Part shown: positions 1 through 10,789 of the stretch, in pieces
How the letters are laid out: every line of letters begins with the position of its first letter
Position numbering within the stretch: the stretch's first letter is position 1
From: Ascaphus truei
Lineage: Eukaryota > Chordata > Amphibia > Anura > Ascaphidae
Direction: 5' to 3'
NCBI GenBank assembly: GCA_036426205.1
Contig: CM071568.1
Coordinates: 115,067,004-115,131,003, forward strand
DNA: 64,000 nt
Program-made: the position numbers and the translations under genes
Notes under the pieces: model-generated
The model's database searches: none
Told to the model about the DNA's origin: nothing
The model's input: the letters and a program-made list of their open reading frames with translations, nothing else

Positions 1-136
1 AAAGGGATCCCCTGCAACAAGCCATGGTTTTACTGTCTCCAGAGCCACTGCATTTTGCTTTTCTTCCCGCAACTCCGGGAACAGTACGTCTGGCTACAGT
101 ACATCTGTATCCTAAACTATTAAATCTTTATATATC
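1..136. other. flank of LTR element A, nothing recognised
   Basis: Short unannotated stretch ending in TATC directly before the LTR at 137. The same four bases follow the far LTR after 8068, so this is taken as the target site. Confidence 0.5.
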
Positions 137-1301
137 TGTAGCCCAGGTTCCCCCCCCTCAGACACAGATCATGCCTCCAAGGTGTATTGAGGGCTGGCTA
201 CATGTAATTGGGTGGTGCATACCTGCTTGGAACAGGAGGGCCTGAGTCTCCCACGATGGTGTGGGGGATAACAGGGCCAGGCTTCTGGGGTATATGCCTC
301 CATCTTCTCTAGCAACAGTGGTGGTGCAGCGCCTCCATCTTCTGGCAAGACCTATAGGGATAGGTTAAGATCCTCCCAGAAGAAGCCCTGGTCCCAGGGC
401 AAGTGATCTTAAACTCCACACAGTCTTTTGTATAAAATAGCAGCACTCTTTATTGTCCTTGCACAATGATACAGCAACACTTCATGCACAGCGGCACACA
501 GCAGTTCATATACAGCAGTGCACTCCAAATGTATAATTGCAGGCCTTTCCTCCTCTCCTCTCCTCCAGGCTGTACCCTAGCAGGATGGGCTAGTTAGGGG
601 CTTCAATACCCCAATCCCCACCTCCAGGATATACTCTCTGGGTGACGGTAGATCTCCCCCGTCACCCCCTCAGCAGGGTGAGGGGCATTGGTCCACGCAC
701 TACAGTGCTATCAGCTGTAATCTGTAGGGCTGAGTGTCTTTCTCCTGGTTCCTGCACTCTCCACTCTCCCAGCTGTCACATCTTTCTTTCACTGCAACAG
801 ACTGTCAGACTCTCCTCCTCCCAGGCAGAACTATCAGACTCAACTCCCACTCCCTCCAGACTGATACTCCAATTATCCACAGGATTCCATCAGTGGGACA
901 CTGGACGGGAGTGTGTTCATGAATTTATTTATTCATTGATTTTTCTGGACTTATTGTAGTACGCACATGTGTACAATTGTAGCATCAGTCTATCCTTGGA
1001 GCGATTCTGGGACATTTGGTATCTGATACTCCAACAGAACTGAACCTCCAACCGCTCTCACAGAACTGAACACAGACACACACAGGAGCAGCCCACTAAA
1101 TAGATACAGCCCTGCCCCTTATGATGTCAGCAGGACCTCCCCTCTGTCTCAGGCCTGCTACAGAGTCAGGGGCTTACCTCTATCACTCCAGGCAAGGCTT
1201 GGTGGGGGGGAAACCCATGATTGCTACTAGCGCCTGCCCTTACCAGGGCTTACTCCAGTAGGAGAAGGATTGGTAGCCCACTAATTGTTACAGGGGCTAC
1301 A
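137..1301 (-). repeat. 3' LTR of element A
   Basis: TG...CA ends with short inverted termini (TGTAGCCC/GGGCTACA). Read on the minus strand it has an AATAAA polyadenylation signal (plus-strand 449-454). It matches the LTR at 7081-8068 throughout, apart from a 150-bp insertion at 873-1022 and scattered substitutions. Confidence 0.85.
873..1022. mobile_element. 150-bp insertion inside LTR A, 12-bp TSD
   Basis: Absent from the sister LTR at 7081-8068. It is bounded by CTGATACTCCAA at 861-872 and 1023-1034, which the sister LTR has once. The insert has no clear poly(A) or inverted ends and I do not recognise its family. It must postdate integration of element A, because only one LTR carries it. 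Confidence 0.75.
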
Positions 1302-1311
1302 CTCTCCCTCT
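1302..1311 (-). other. polypurine tract of element A
   Basis: The minus strand reads AGAGGGAGAG directly upstream of the 3' LTR's TGTAGCC. This is the expected plus-strand DNA primer site and fixes the element's orientation. Confidence 0.75.
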
Positions 1312-1632
1312 GGTGGAATCCAATGGTCCCCACTTGGACCGAGCTTTAGCAGCACCATCCTGCGGTGAACAAACCTGGGAAACAAACACAGTGCAAGACA
1401 GGTTATCTCTTGAACCACCCACCAGGTGGCGTAACAGTAACAGTAGCCGGGTACTCCCAACGGGGAGAACCAACTAGTAATAGTGCTTTTGGTCAGGCTT
1501 CCTGACCTTTCTCCCATTATGGTCAGTTACAGTTATATAATAGGGCTGTACTGACCCAGACTCTGGACGATAGATTACACTGTGCATGTATATGCACCGT
1601 CCTATACTCCAGACCCGGACCACCTCACTGAT

Positions 1633-2451
1633 TCAGTCCTCATTGTGGTAACCTGCCTTATCAAACTTTGTTCTTAAGTATTCTTGTACGGCATCCCTGA
1701 GCCAACTGTCTCGGTTCTCTTCAATTTCTCTCATTATGGGTTCAGGCACATAAGGATACTCATACCCGTGGGACTGTCTATACCGGAACACTATGGCTTT
1801 GTCTTCCCGGCTCAACTTGGTCAGTTTCTTAGGGCCCGCCCTGCTTGGCAGTACCCAAAACTCTGGTTCTACAGGAGCAACATCGTCATACAGAATACTA
1901 GGCCCCTTAGGAAGAATAATCTTCTGCTCTATCTCCTGGTACCGGTGTTCTAATTCATCCACCACCTCCTGAGGAGTATAGGCACCTACCGCCCACCAAT
2001 GATCAACTATATTGTTCCTGATTAACAGGAACCTGGTGCGGTCCATACCTGCGTGGTGCCCAGTGAACAGGGGTGCCCACCACTTGTCACGGTGCTCGTA
2101 CTCTGATAAGGGGCTACCAGTATCTACCTCCGACTCCACCTGTGATGAGACACCGGACGTACCCGCCTCTGTAGAGCGCGAGCAATCTCTTCTCCCTTTG
2201 GCGTTGAAGTACCAAGTAGGGTTTATTTTGTGGACCACTGTGCTTACAGTCTCGACCTCAGCAGTAGTATGGGACCCTCGGGCCCTCCCTCTAGATACAG
2301 GAGAAAATGGTACAGCATTAGGTATACGAATTACATTTGCATACGGTATCTCCCCATCAGATCCTTCATCGCTTAACTCCCAATCCCGCAAGTCCTTGGA
2401 GTACTTGGGGTATTTCCTTAACTTATCCCCGCTAGGTCCCGGTGGTAATAC
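1633..2451 (-). pseudogene. element A ORF, C-terminal part (unknown)
   Basis: Open from just after a TGA at 2452-2454 to a stop at 1633, about 270 codons. The product is acidic in its first third and Ser/Thr-rich in the middle. The last ~130 residues look like a folded charged region with Trp pairs (KWWAPL, DHWW) and Tyr-rich YEYPYVPEP. There is no zinc knuckle, protease or RT motif. It is in a different frame from 2418-3494 and overlaps its end, so the two were probably one ORF split by a frameshift near 2420-2450. In position it corresponds to gag or a captured gene in an element without pol. I do not recognise the family. Confidence 0.5.
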
Positions 2452-3494
2452 TCATGATGGGGCAGGGGCAGTGGCCAGGGCAAGGGCGCTAGGGGCTTGG
2501 GCAATGTCCAGTTCCATGTCCAGCAAGCGGGTAATCCTGCGACCAGTGGGCAGTTTCTTGCTTGCCCTCTCTGCTGAGCCCCGCGATCCTCTGGAAGGAC
2601 ATTGGCTCTCCGCGGGGAGAACAGCGGTCTCGGGCCTCTCTTCCAGTCGGACCCGGAAGTGATGTCATCACGGTCGCCCGCGGAATTCCCATCCGCTCCG
2701 TGGTCACGCACCGGAAGTGCGTCGAGGATCGGAAGGGGCGGTGGTGGATCATCCGGTCCGCGGACTGGTAAGTAGGCCGCACGCCTCTCCTTCTCGTCCT
2801 CTGCAGGGGCCGTCTTCGCCTGGCGGGAGTAAGGGGGTGGTGGAGTCTCCTTACCGCTCCGCTGCAGGCTGATGTACTCGGGTCCCTCTGGATCTGCCGC
2901 CGACGCCGTCTCCGCCGCACTGGGAGTCACCACGGCCGTGGGACTTCTACGGGCCTCAGGCCGCACCAGCGCTCGCCGTCGGGAGGTGTCTGGACTCGTC
3001 TGCTCCCTCTCTCCGGTAAGTGGACTGCCATCATTGTTACAGCTGGGGTGGTTCGCCGGTAGGCGCATCGCCACTAATGAGACGCCATCTTCTTCCTCCG
3101 AAGACGACTTGGTTGGATCCTCCGCTCGGGCGTCACCTGGGTCTTTTGCGGCACCGCCAGTGGGTAGTGGTACGAAACGGGCCCGCTCCGGTTCATCCAC
3201 TGCGGTCGCGCTCTTCTCCGCCGGATCTCCGCTCGGCTCTGTAGTTGGCTATGCCTTGGTTCCCACCTCGGCAGGGGTGCAGGGAACTAGGGCAGCCTCA
3301 TCGGTCGTCTCCGCCACCTCCGTTAGTGTTCCCGGAGAGGCACCCCAAGGGATCTTGATCATGGGACACGGTTCAGTAGGCCACAAGTAGAACATGCCAC
3401 ATTGAGGGCATCGTACCTTCGTGCTTGGGGCCGATCCGGGTGTCCTGCAGTGTATGCACAGCGACCGAAGGTACTCTTGGCCGTCGAGTTCCAC
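2418..3494 (-). pseudogene. element A ORF, N-terminal zinc-ribbon and Pro-rich part
   Basis: Starts MELDGQEYL at 3494. Two CX2C pairs about 12 residues apart follow (CIHC and CPQC, residues ~13-32), which is a zinc-ribbon arrangement. One in-frame TAG at 3249-3251 interrupts it. The frame then stays open to 2418 through a disordered Pro/Ser/Glu/Arg-rich stretch with several PPPP runs, typical of low-complexity Gag linkers. It precedes the ORF at 1633-2451 and has a ~1.1-kb leader between it and the 5' LTR side. A cysteine zinc ribbon at the very N-terminus is not usual for retroviral or Gypsy Gag, whose zinc knuckles are C-terminal. The product may therefore be a captured or lineage-specific protein. 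Confidence 0.5.
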
Positions 3495-3662
3495 TGGAAC
3501 ATGGTCATGCTTAGCTCTGACATTTTTAGTTCAGGGGTGGAACAGTTCAATGTTTCAACTCCTTGCTCCTCGAATGCCAGGCAGAAGTGAAGTTCCTCGC
3601 TCTCACTTCTTGTCCCTCCCTTCGCGGGGGAGGACGTTTCTGATTGGTTCTCCTTGTGCCCC

Positions 3663-3677
3663 CTCCCTCTGGTGGAA
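3663..3677 (-). other. internal copy of the polypurine-tract sequence
   Basis: The 15 bases CTCCCTCTGGTGGAA occur here and at 1304-1318, next to the 3' LTR. On the minus strand this gives a second purine run (CAGAGGGAGGGGG). It could be a central polypurine tract or a chance or duplicated remnant. Confidence 0.4.
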
Positions 3678-4539
3678 ACAAGAGGAGGGGCACTCCTTCT
3701 TTCAGTGTGACGTGGCCTTGTCTGTTGGCCAGTCACAGCACAGGTGGGTGGGCTTTCGGCTTTCGCGCCGCTCCTTTTGCAGGGGATCTGGGTTTGGCAC
3801 CAAACCCCTGCACATCTCCCTCCACATTTCTCTCACAGTCTCTTTGCACGATTCACGTGCGCGCTCCAGAATTGGCGGGAATTGCCATTTTACCTCGGCT
3901 GCTAACTGCTGGGCTGTGTATGGCGCTGCTGTCGTCCATTTTGGACTCTTTCTTGCTCCGCGGAGCACATGTAGTGACAGCCGCCATCTTTGATGAGCCC
4001 ACCAAATGTATATCACTGCTATTCTCAGTGTCTAGTGCAAAACTCGTTACTAGACACTGACTATACTCACTGACACTCTCTGATGCTCTCTGCATGCTAT
4101 CTCTCTGTGCTTTACCCACTAGTATGATGTGGCATACCCCAGGCTAGGCAGAACTCTCTCTCTGTGCACCGCACTCGCTGACGGTTCCTACAAGTACTCT
4201 GTGGTGTGTTTTATGTGGGTGCTGGCTAGTGTACCGGGCATCTCCCTAAGTACGGGCATCTCCTACTTTTGGCCACTCATAGTACGGGCCCTGGGCCATG
4301 GTCCCTGGACAAGTTAACAGGCTAACCACCCCAGTTGCCTCACACTACCTACCTAAAGGGACTAGGACAGCAATAGCCATACACCCATCTAACAACACCC
4401 TCTTAGGGCACCCAGGGCATACTGTGCGGGAATCCACGCTCCCCTGACTACCCCCGGTATTACATGCCCTACTCTTTCCAGTACTTGCACGGAAGGTGCA
4501 CTTCACTCTTCCTGCTCTGCCTTGCTGAAAGCCTGTCCT

Positions 4540-4572
4540 GTTCTGGATCTCAGCAGCTCGCCTCCAAATGTA
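4540..4572 (-). other. primer-binding region of element A, displaced by PLE
   Basis: On the minus strand the bases after CTACA read TTTGGAGGC and then continue GAGCTGCTGAGATC. This is what should directly follow the 5' LTR if the PLE is removed. The TGGAGG start resembles primer-binding sites, but I cannot match a tRNA over 18 bases. Confidence 0.4.
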
Positions 4573-4928
4573 GGTAAGAAAAGTTAGGGTGCTCAAACCC
4601 CAGGTAATTCTATCCAATAAAAATTGCAATAAAACACTAACCCTGGAGACACCAGTGGGAGTGGGTAGGTAAACCATAGACTTGTAAGTAACCAAATGAC
4701 ATTTGTCAATACTCAACTATAACAGTCTAAACCATAAGACCCACTCACGTCATCTCCAGGATTGATTGCTGGCGTGCCAGACACAGGGGTACCATAGTCC
4801 AGATACAGCAAGTAGAAAAAACGAATGGCGCACAGCCAGGGAGCCAGGTGTGAAGCAAAAAAAGTACCTTTATTTTTCAGTGCATGGTTGGAGACAAATT
4901 CACCCCTTGGGGGACAAAAGCAGGAACC

Positions 4929-4966
4929 TCCTACGCGTTTCGGACCAGCAGGTCCTTTATCAAGGA
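4929..4966 (-). ncRNA. hammerhead-like hairpin in PLE A terminal repeat
   Basis: The minus strand reads CTTGATAAA, a perfect GGACC/GGTCC stem with a TGCT loop, then GAAACGCG. This has the order of a hammerhead core (CUGAUGA, stem II, GAAA), but the CUGAUGA box is altered, so cleavage activity is doubtful. PLE terminal repeats are known to carry hammerhead ribozymes. Confidence 0.5.
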
Positions 4967-5936
4967 GTCTGGGATATGCAGGGATGAGGCGTCTTAAATA
5001 CCTGGTTGTTAATAGGGTGATTACAAAAATCTGTGTGAAATCGCGCCACATGCCTAGTGCGCATGCGCATGACGTCACACGGGGCGCCGGTCCACCATCC
5101 CTAAGGATTATGGGTACGGACCGCCCTCTGCTACAGTTCGCGCATGTCCACATCAGGCATGAAGACAGGGAAATCCAGACTGATCTCTGCCTCCATTTCC
5201 GCCCATAGTGACGTCACTGCGGATTTGTGATAGGTTGAGGCACACCGCTACACCACCAATGAATATGATGAGTAGACGATGTAGCCCCAATCACAGGGAA
5301 TCCTGCAGGCATCCACAAATGGACGTAACGGAGTGCAAAGTACCAATATGAAGCACAAATGATCTAGTGAGACATACACTGCGAGCGCACTAATGATAAA
5401 GGCAAATTCCTAAACGCTCACATTGTGAAAGATACACCTCCTCGCTGCAACTCCCATATAAGCAAAGACATACAGTATATAAAAAACGGACAACACATTT
5501 GGTCCATATCAACATTGGACGTCATGATCAAAACATATGACGTCTCCCTTAAAAAAATACACAAAAGACATTAAAAACAAAGTTATACGATCATAAGACC
5601 TTTTATACTAAGTCTTTTTTCAATTGCCTCCAAGGGGAGGAAGAATCAACTGTATTGTTCCATAATATAACATGTATTCATTGACATCCATACATTTTAG
5701 GCTGAATTTTAATTATAGTGATCAATGATCAATTAATGTAAAAAGATATCAATCATATTTGTTAATATGACTTAGGGCAACTATGGTTATTAGGAATGGC
5801 AGATGCCGCATACATTCTAAGTCATAGAGGCTCAACAATATACAGTACCAAGACCTGATGCAACAGTGACAACACATATTAGCACTAGAAATCCCATTCA
5901 GAAAACAGTATCAAAGTAAACTAGCACAATTATGTT

Positions 5937-6593
5937 TTAGGATTTCAAAAAATGGCCCAAGTTCCATTCTATATTTAGACCGCAGGGTGCTCTGGTCTGG
6001 AGCATAAAGATCCAGTAGGCCTCCCTGCGGTCCAAAAGGTTGAGTAAATCCCCCCCTATTTCTCTCAGGAGGACTTTTTCAATTCCCTGTACTTTTAACC
6101 CCTTAATGCCACCTTTGGGGCAATTCGAAAAATGTTTAGAGACTGGGTGAGATATATCTCCTTTTTTAATTAGTCTGACATGTTCAAGTATCCTATTCTT
6201 AAGAGATCTGATTGTCCTCCCTACGTAGTTAATTCCACACCCGCAGGTTAGGAGGTAAATAACATATTGTGTGTCACAGTTTATAAAGGATTTTATCGGG
6301 AATTCCTGATTGGACATAAAGCCCCTGAAATGTTGTGAAGGAATCATAAACTGACAAATTTTACAACCTCCACATCTGTATGAACCCTTAGTTACAAATT
6401 TTCTAATAGATGGAGGTGAAGAAGCGACATAGCTAGGTGATACGTAAGTTGCGATGGTTTTCGCTTTACGATAAACGAAACGGGGGCCCTTTTTAACACA
6501 GTCTTTTAGACTCCCTTCCATCAAGAGGATGTTCCAATGTTTGCGAATTATGTTCTGGACGCCCTGGCTACATTTATTATATTGCGTAATCAT
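5937..6593 (-). pseudogene. PLE A linker and GIY-YIG endonuclease
   Basis: About 218 codons. The first part matches the PLE region after the RT (RKHWNILLMEGSL), followed by a cysteine cluster CGGCKIC. The GIY-YIG nuclease then has VIYLLTCGCG...YVGRT, the catalytic Arg/Glu helix (SLKNRILEHV) and a terminal Trp/Tyr segment. This domain nicks target DNA in PLE retrotransposition. It is one frame away from the RT segment (6590-7072), with the frameshift near 6590-6600. It ends at a normal-looking stop. Confidence 0.9.
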
Positions 6594-7072
6594 AAGTGGA
6601 ACCTCCTCTTTTGTAATTTACCTTTTTTATTAATAGGTACTACTGCTTCCTTAGATGGATCACCCTGCCTATTTTTAAAAAGATCCTCCCTGTTGGTTAA
6701 TGCCACTTCTTGGCGAGTATTAATTAAGTTCTTCATATTATACCCCCTCTGTTGGAAGCGGTGGCACAACTCCTCAGACTGACGAGAAAAACCCTCCTCT
6801 GTGGAGCAGTTCCTCCTCAGTCTGAGGAATTGGCCCTTGGGGATACCCCTAATGACAGCAGGTGGGTGGCAGCTGTCAGCTCTTAATAGCATATTCCTTG
6901 AGTTAGGTTTTCTAAATGTCTCAGTTTGGATTTGGCCTCCAATATCAATAAACAAGCGGAGGTCCAGATAGTCAATGTGGTGTGTGTTAATATTGTGAGT
7001 GAAAGCTAAATTTAAATGGTTGGAATTAATATATTGAAAAAAATTGTGCAATGTGTCTAAACCCCCTTCCTG
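6590..7072 (-). pseudogene. PLE A reverse transcriptase, C-terminal fragment
   Basis: Matches the PLE RT thumb region: INSNHLNLAFTH, then IDYLDLRLFID, then SCHPPAVIRGIPKGQFLRLRR, which is the typical PLE GIPKGQ(F/L)RLRR block. The palm with YxDD is absent because the copy is truncated at the TSD at 7073. It ends at a stop introduced by the frameshift before the endonuclease. Confidence 0.88.
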
Positions 7073-7086
7073 CCTCCAAATGTAGC
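7073..7086. repeat. 14-bp TSD of PLE A (right copy)
   Basis: GCCTCCAAATGTAG, identical to 4559-4572. It overlaps the first six bases of the 5' LTR. Confidence 0.85.
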
Positions 7087-8068
7087 CCAGGTTCCCCCCC
7101 CCCCCCAGACACAGATCGTGCCTCCAAGGTGTATTGAGGGCTGGCTACCTGTAATTGGGTGGTGCATACCTGCTTGGAACAGGAGGGCCTGAGTCTCCCG
7201 CGTTGGTGTGGGGGATAACAGGGCCAGGCTTCTAGGGTATATGCCTCCATCTTCTCTAGCAACAGTGGTGGTGCAGCGTCTCCAACTTCTGGCGAGACCT
7301 ATAGGGATAGGTTAATATCCTCCCAGAAGAAGCCCTGGTCCCAGGGCAAGTGATCTTAAACTCCACACAGTGTTTGTATAAAATAGCAGCACTCTTTATT
7401 GTCCTTGCACAATGATACAGCAACACTTCATGCACAGCGGCACACAGCAGTTCATATACAGCAGTGCACTCCAAATGTATAATTGCAGGCCTTTCCTCCT
7501 CTCCTCTCCTCCAGGCTGTACCCTAGCAGGATGGGCTAGTTAGGGGCTTCAATACCCCAACCCCCACCTCCAGGATATACTCTCTGGGTGACGTTAGATC
7601 TCCCCCGTCACCCCCTCAGCAGGGTGAGGGGCATTGGTCCACGCACTGACAGTGCTAAGCTCTAATCTGTAGGGCTGAGTGTCTTTTCTGCGTTTGCCAC
7701 TCTACATCGCCCAATGATCTTTCTTTACCTGCAACGACGTTCAGACTCTCCTCCTCCCAGGCAGAACTATCAGACTCAACTCCCACTCAGACTGATACTC
7801 CAACAGAACTGAACCTCCAACTGCTCTCACAGAACTGAACACAGACACACACAGAAGCAGCCCACTAAATAGATACAGCCCTGCCCCTTATGATGTCAGC
7901 AGGACCTCCCCTCTGTCTCAGGCCTGCTACAGAGTCAGGGGCCTACCTCTATCACTCAGGCAGGGCTTGGTGGGGGGAAACCCATGATTGCTACTGGCGC
8001 CTGCCCTTACCAGGGCTTACTCCAGTAGGAGAAGGATTGGTAGCCCACTAAGCGTTACAGGGGCTACA
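7081..8068 (-). repeat. 5' LTR of element A
   Basis: 988 bp with TGTAGCCC/GGGCTACA ends and the minus-strand AATAAA at plus-strand 7395-7400. It lacks the 150-bp insert of the other LTR. A longer C run at the start (13 versus 8) separates the copies. Confidence 0.85.
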
Positions 8069-8585
8069 TATCATACACATGCAAATTAGGGCATTAAAAA
8101 GTACAATGACACCCTACATAATCATTGAACAATTCACATGTTCGAGTGAGTGATCACTTGCAAGTACTGGTATCTTTTTAAACAGATCTCAAAATATATA
8201 CTGACATAGACAATTTTAGTTTAAAGGGTTGACACTCTATGAATGATTGTCTTATTCTCACTGTTTATTGCCTCTCCCTCAAGTGAGAACCTCATCAGAT
8301 TGTAATTAAAGTTTCATCTGATTTCTATTTTATCGTGTTCTATCTAATGCAGCAGGATTTTTCGGAGAAATATACTTTCACGTACTCATATTGAAGAAAG
8401 TGTAGGAAGGGCCTGCAGGAATGAGGACAAATGCTTTCTAAAGAGTAGGGGAAAATTGCCTTAAGGAGCTTGCAAAACTGGGTCTTTTTTTTTTTTTACT
8501 GTTTATTTTTAATTTTCAGAGTTTAACATGAAAATGGTTCTGATTCTGACCTAAGTGAGACAAATTAAAATTTATATATAAAACT
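8069..8585. other. no gene seen; AT-rich
   Basis: AT-rich sequence starting with the TATC target repeat. No ORF, repeat family or signal recognised. Confidence 0.4.
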
Positions 8586-8710
8586 CAAAGGATGTCTGCA
8601 CATCCCTCTGTGATAGGCTGAGCTGCCTGTTTCTCACGCAGGGAAAGCCAATGAGACTGCACATCCCTCCCCTTATGTGATAGACTGAGTGGCCTCTCAC
8701 TCACCCAGGA
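8586..8710. repeat. degenerate ~60-bp tandem duplication
   Basis: CTGCACATCCCTC followed by TGATAG(G/A)CTGAG(C/T)(T/G)GCCT appears twice about 60 bp apart. A weaker third echo lies at 8895-8960. Function unknown. Confidence 0.5.
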
Positions 8711-8786
8711 AACACTGGGGGGGGGGGGGGATTCTAATAGCAGTGAGGTTCAGAGGGAGAATGACAGTGTAATGTTCTAATTAATG

Positions 8787-8843
8787 TGTGTGTATATATA
8801 TAATAATTATATATTATATATATGTATATAATATTAGATAGAG

Positions 8844-8886
<43 letters not shown>
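8787..8886. repeat. (TA)n microsatellite
   Basis: Mostly alternating T/A with a pure TA run at about 8851-8885. The spurious Tyr/Ile ORFs here are by-products. Confidence 0.95.
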
Positions 8887-8888
<2 letters not shown>

Positions 8889-9240
8889 GATATGTGAACG
8901 GCCTGTCACTCACTAAGAGACAGCCAGAGAGAGTACACATACCTCCCCTCTGTGAATGGAATCGAGAGCAGTGTGCACATGGGGTAGGAGGGAGTGCAAA
9001 GGGGGGGGGGGAGAGACAGCAAGGTGAGTAGGAGGAGGAAACAGAGAGACAGCAAGGAAAGGAATAGACAGATGAGATGAGTAGGAAAGGAGGGAGTGTA
9101 CTGTGCACAGAGAGGAGCAGACACAGTAAGGCAGGGAGTTCAAAGAGAGGGGAGGAGAGAGTGCAAAGAGGAGCAGGGCATGATGGAGGACTGAGTAAGA
9201 AGGGGACAGGAGACAGCAGGGCATTACAGGGAGGGGTGGA
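8887..9240. repeat. purine-rich low-complexity block
   Basis: GAGAGACAGCAAGG-type imperfect repeats, with a G12 run at 9001. ORFs on the opposite strand are Ser/Pro/Leu low complexity and not genes. Confidence 0.7.
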
Positions 9241-10020
9241 AATAATGTTTAATTAATAGCCTTTCAGATCTCCTAGATCGGCGTATGTTACGCTGAGTAC
9301 AGAAGGTAAGAAATAAAAGTTCATATTCCAATAGTGTTAGAGAGGAATAAAACATGTTTTAAAGTATATGAGATGTCTATACTAATAGGACGTTGATGGC
9401 TAATGGGTGATTATCCAACCCCTTTAACCATTATTACATAACTGAAGAAAGAGGTGACTTATTTATGTGTAACATTAGCCGAAAATGTTTTCAGAAAATA
9501 ATACAGCAATTTCAATGGGATTTTTTTTAGAAAAATGGGCACAATATATTACAGTAGGTCAGAATTAGGCAGCAATTCAGTATTAAAGCATTTGTATAGC
9601 CAAGTTAGGTGGTAAATATTCACAGATAGCTCCTAAAAAGAAAGATGTTAAAATAGTGAACATTGAAGATGCTATAGACAAGAATAAATAAACAAATCCT
9701 TCAGAAAAAAAATACTTTTTCACCAACAGAGATCATATCTATATATTTGCAATAGTATATATAGTAAATTCCTGAGAGAGGGTATAAGAACCATTAAACA
9801 ACATGTTAATCGATTTGTCATACTGTATTTGTATGCATCAAATGAACATTTTATTAAAGATAAAACATTTCTCACAACATCTTAAAAGCATTAGCTTAAT
9901 CCTGTAATGTTCTGTAACATACTGAACACTTTTAGAATTATTTTAGCAATGTTTGGAAGGGAATTGAAGCAGAACTCTTCTTTTTTTTCTAGTTTCAGTT
10001 AGACGTCTTTGAAAAAGTAC
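9241..10020. other. no gene seen; AT-rich unique sequence
   Basis: No long ORF, inverted repeat or recognised element in this stretch. Confidence 0.4.
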
Positions 10021-10031
10021 AAGTTTTTGTT

Positions 10032-10680
10032 CTAGGTAGAGGAGAGATGTTTCTTTCTTGTACTGTGGGTCTTCAAGATGTTAACTTTGTTTTGGGCGCA
10101 GACTGTAATGCTGTGATCGATGTCCTCTTCTGTTTGTTTTGAGAACAATCCATCCAGGCTGGCGGCTGTTTTAACAGATATTGGGGAATATTTGTAATCC
10201 AAGTATAGAAGGCATGAAGAGTCAAAGTCCATGGATTTAAGAGGTATTTGGTCCTGTAGTAGTTCTTATTGACCACTGCCCCTGGACAGTACTGTAGGTC
10301 TGATTTCAAGATTCTCGACCGAGATTAGCAAGTGGATGTTTTGCTTTTGAAGAAAATACAATTTAGGGTAGATGGATAGGAAATGTTCAAGTTGTTTCCA
10401 ACTAGATTCTTAAAGTGTGACATTTTGGTGTGAAGCAGAGCCATTGACTCCAGCAAGCTGCTTTTTCAGACAGAGGAACGCCTCGGAAATAGATGACATG
10501 AGACTTGACACCACTTTATTGGCCATGTGCTGAGCAAACGTAGGGTCACCTGCTTTCACTTCCCAAACCACATGTTCTGTTTGCATCTATAGCACCAAGT
10601 TGTTCAGGATAAGGAATTCAATAGAGGAAAGGCAAGTATTCAGAATTTTCTGAGTAAGCCACGTCAAGTAAACAAACATC
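10032..10680 (-). pseudogene. possible decayed coding sequence, unidentified
   Basis: The minus strand shows three consecutive protein-like pieces in shifting frames. First comes EHVVWEVKAGDPTFAQHMAN with VSSLMSSISEAFLCLKK. Next is LQYCPGAVVNKNYYRTKYLLNP. Last is SSCLLYLDYKYSPISVKTAA with the QTEEDIDHSITVCAQNK segment (10032-10232). The amino-acid composition is ordinary, unlike nearby repeats, and no RT, nuclease or transposase motif is visible. It could be a processed pseudogene or a degenerate transposon ORF. I do not recognise the family. Confidence 0.3.
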
Positions 10681-10789
10681 ACTGCCATGTGGTAGGCCGC
10701 AATCAACAATGGTAATAATATATCACTGTGAAACATCTGTGATTGGCAATACAGATGTTTTCAGACAGCTGTGCCCCAGATCTGCACCC

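Larger units (their letters stand above)
4573..7072 (-). mobile_element. Penelope-like element A, 5'-truncated, 14-bp TSD
   Basis: The 14-mer GCCTCCAAATGTAG occurs at 4559-4572 and 7073-7086, flanking the insert. The right copy spans the end of the 5' LTR, so the PLE landed exactly at the LTR/leader junction of element A. Minus-strand coding order is RT C-terminus (7072-6590), linker plus GIY-YIG endonuclease (6593-5937), then a ~1.3-kb 3' region with a hammerhead-like hairpin. The RT catalytic core is missing, so the copy is dead. Confidence 0.85.
137..8068 (-). mobile_element. LTR retroelement A, full provirus with nested PLE
   Basis: Two closely similar sequences at 137-1301 and 7081-8068 both start TGTAGCCC and end GGGCTACA. 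The outer flanks are TATC on both sides (133-136 and 8069-8072), a 4-bp target duplication. On the minus strand a polypurine tract touches the 1301 end, so 137-1301 is the 3' LTR and 7081-8068 the 5' LTR. Without the PLE at 4573-7072 the internal region is only about 3.3 kb. It holds a Gag-like or unknown ORF (1633-3494) and no reverse transcriptase, integrase or protease motif that I can find. A 4-bp duplication fits a retrovirus-like or Gypsy-like integrase supplied in trans. I infer a non-autonomous element; a pol deletion is the alternative. Confidence 0.85.

Noticed and set aside
2012..2662. 216-codon plus-strand ORF
   Set aside because: Shadow of the minus-strand element A ORF.
8734..9224. 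several minus-strand ORFs with Tyr/Ile or Ser/Pro runs
   Set aside because: Translation of TA and purine simple repeats.
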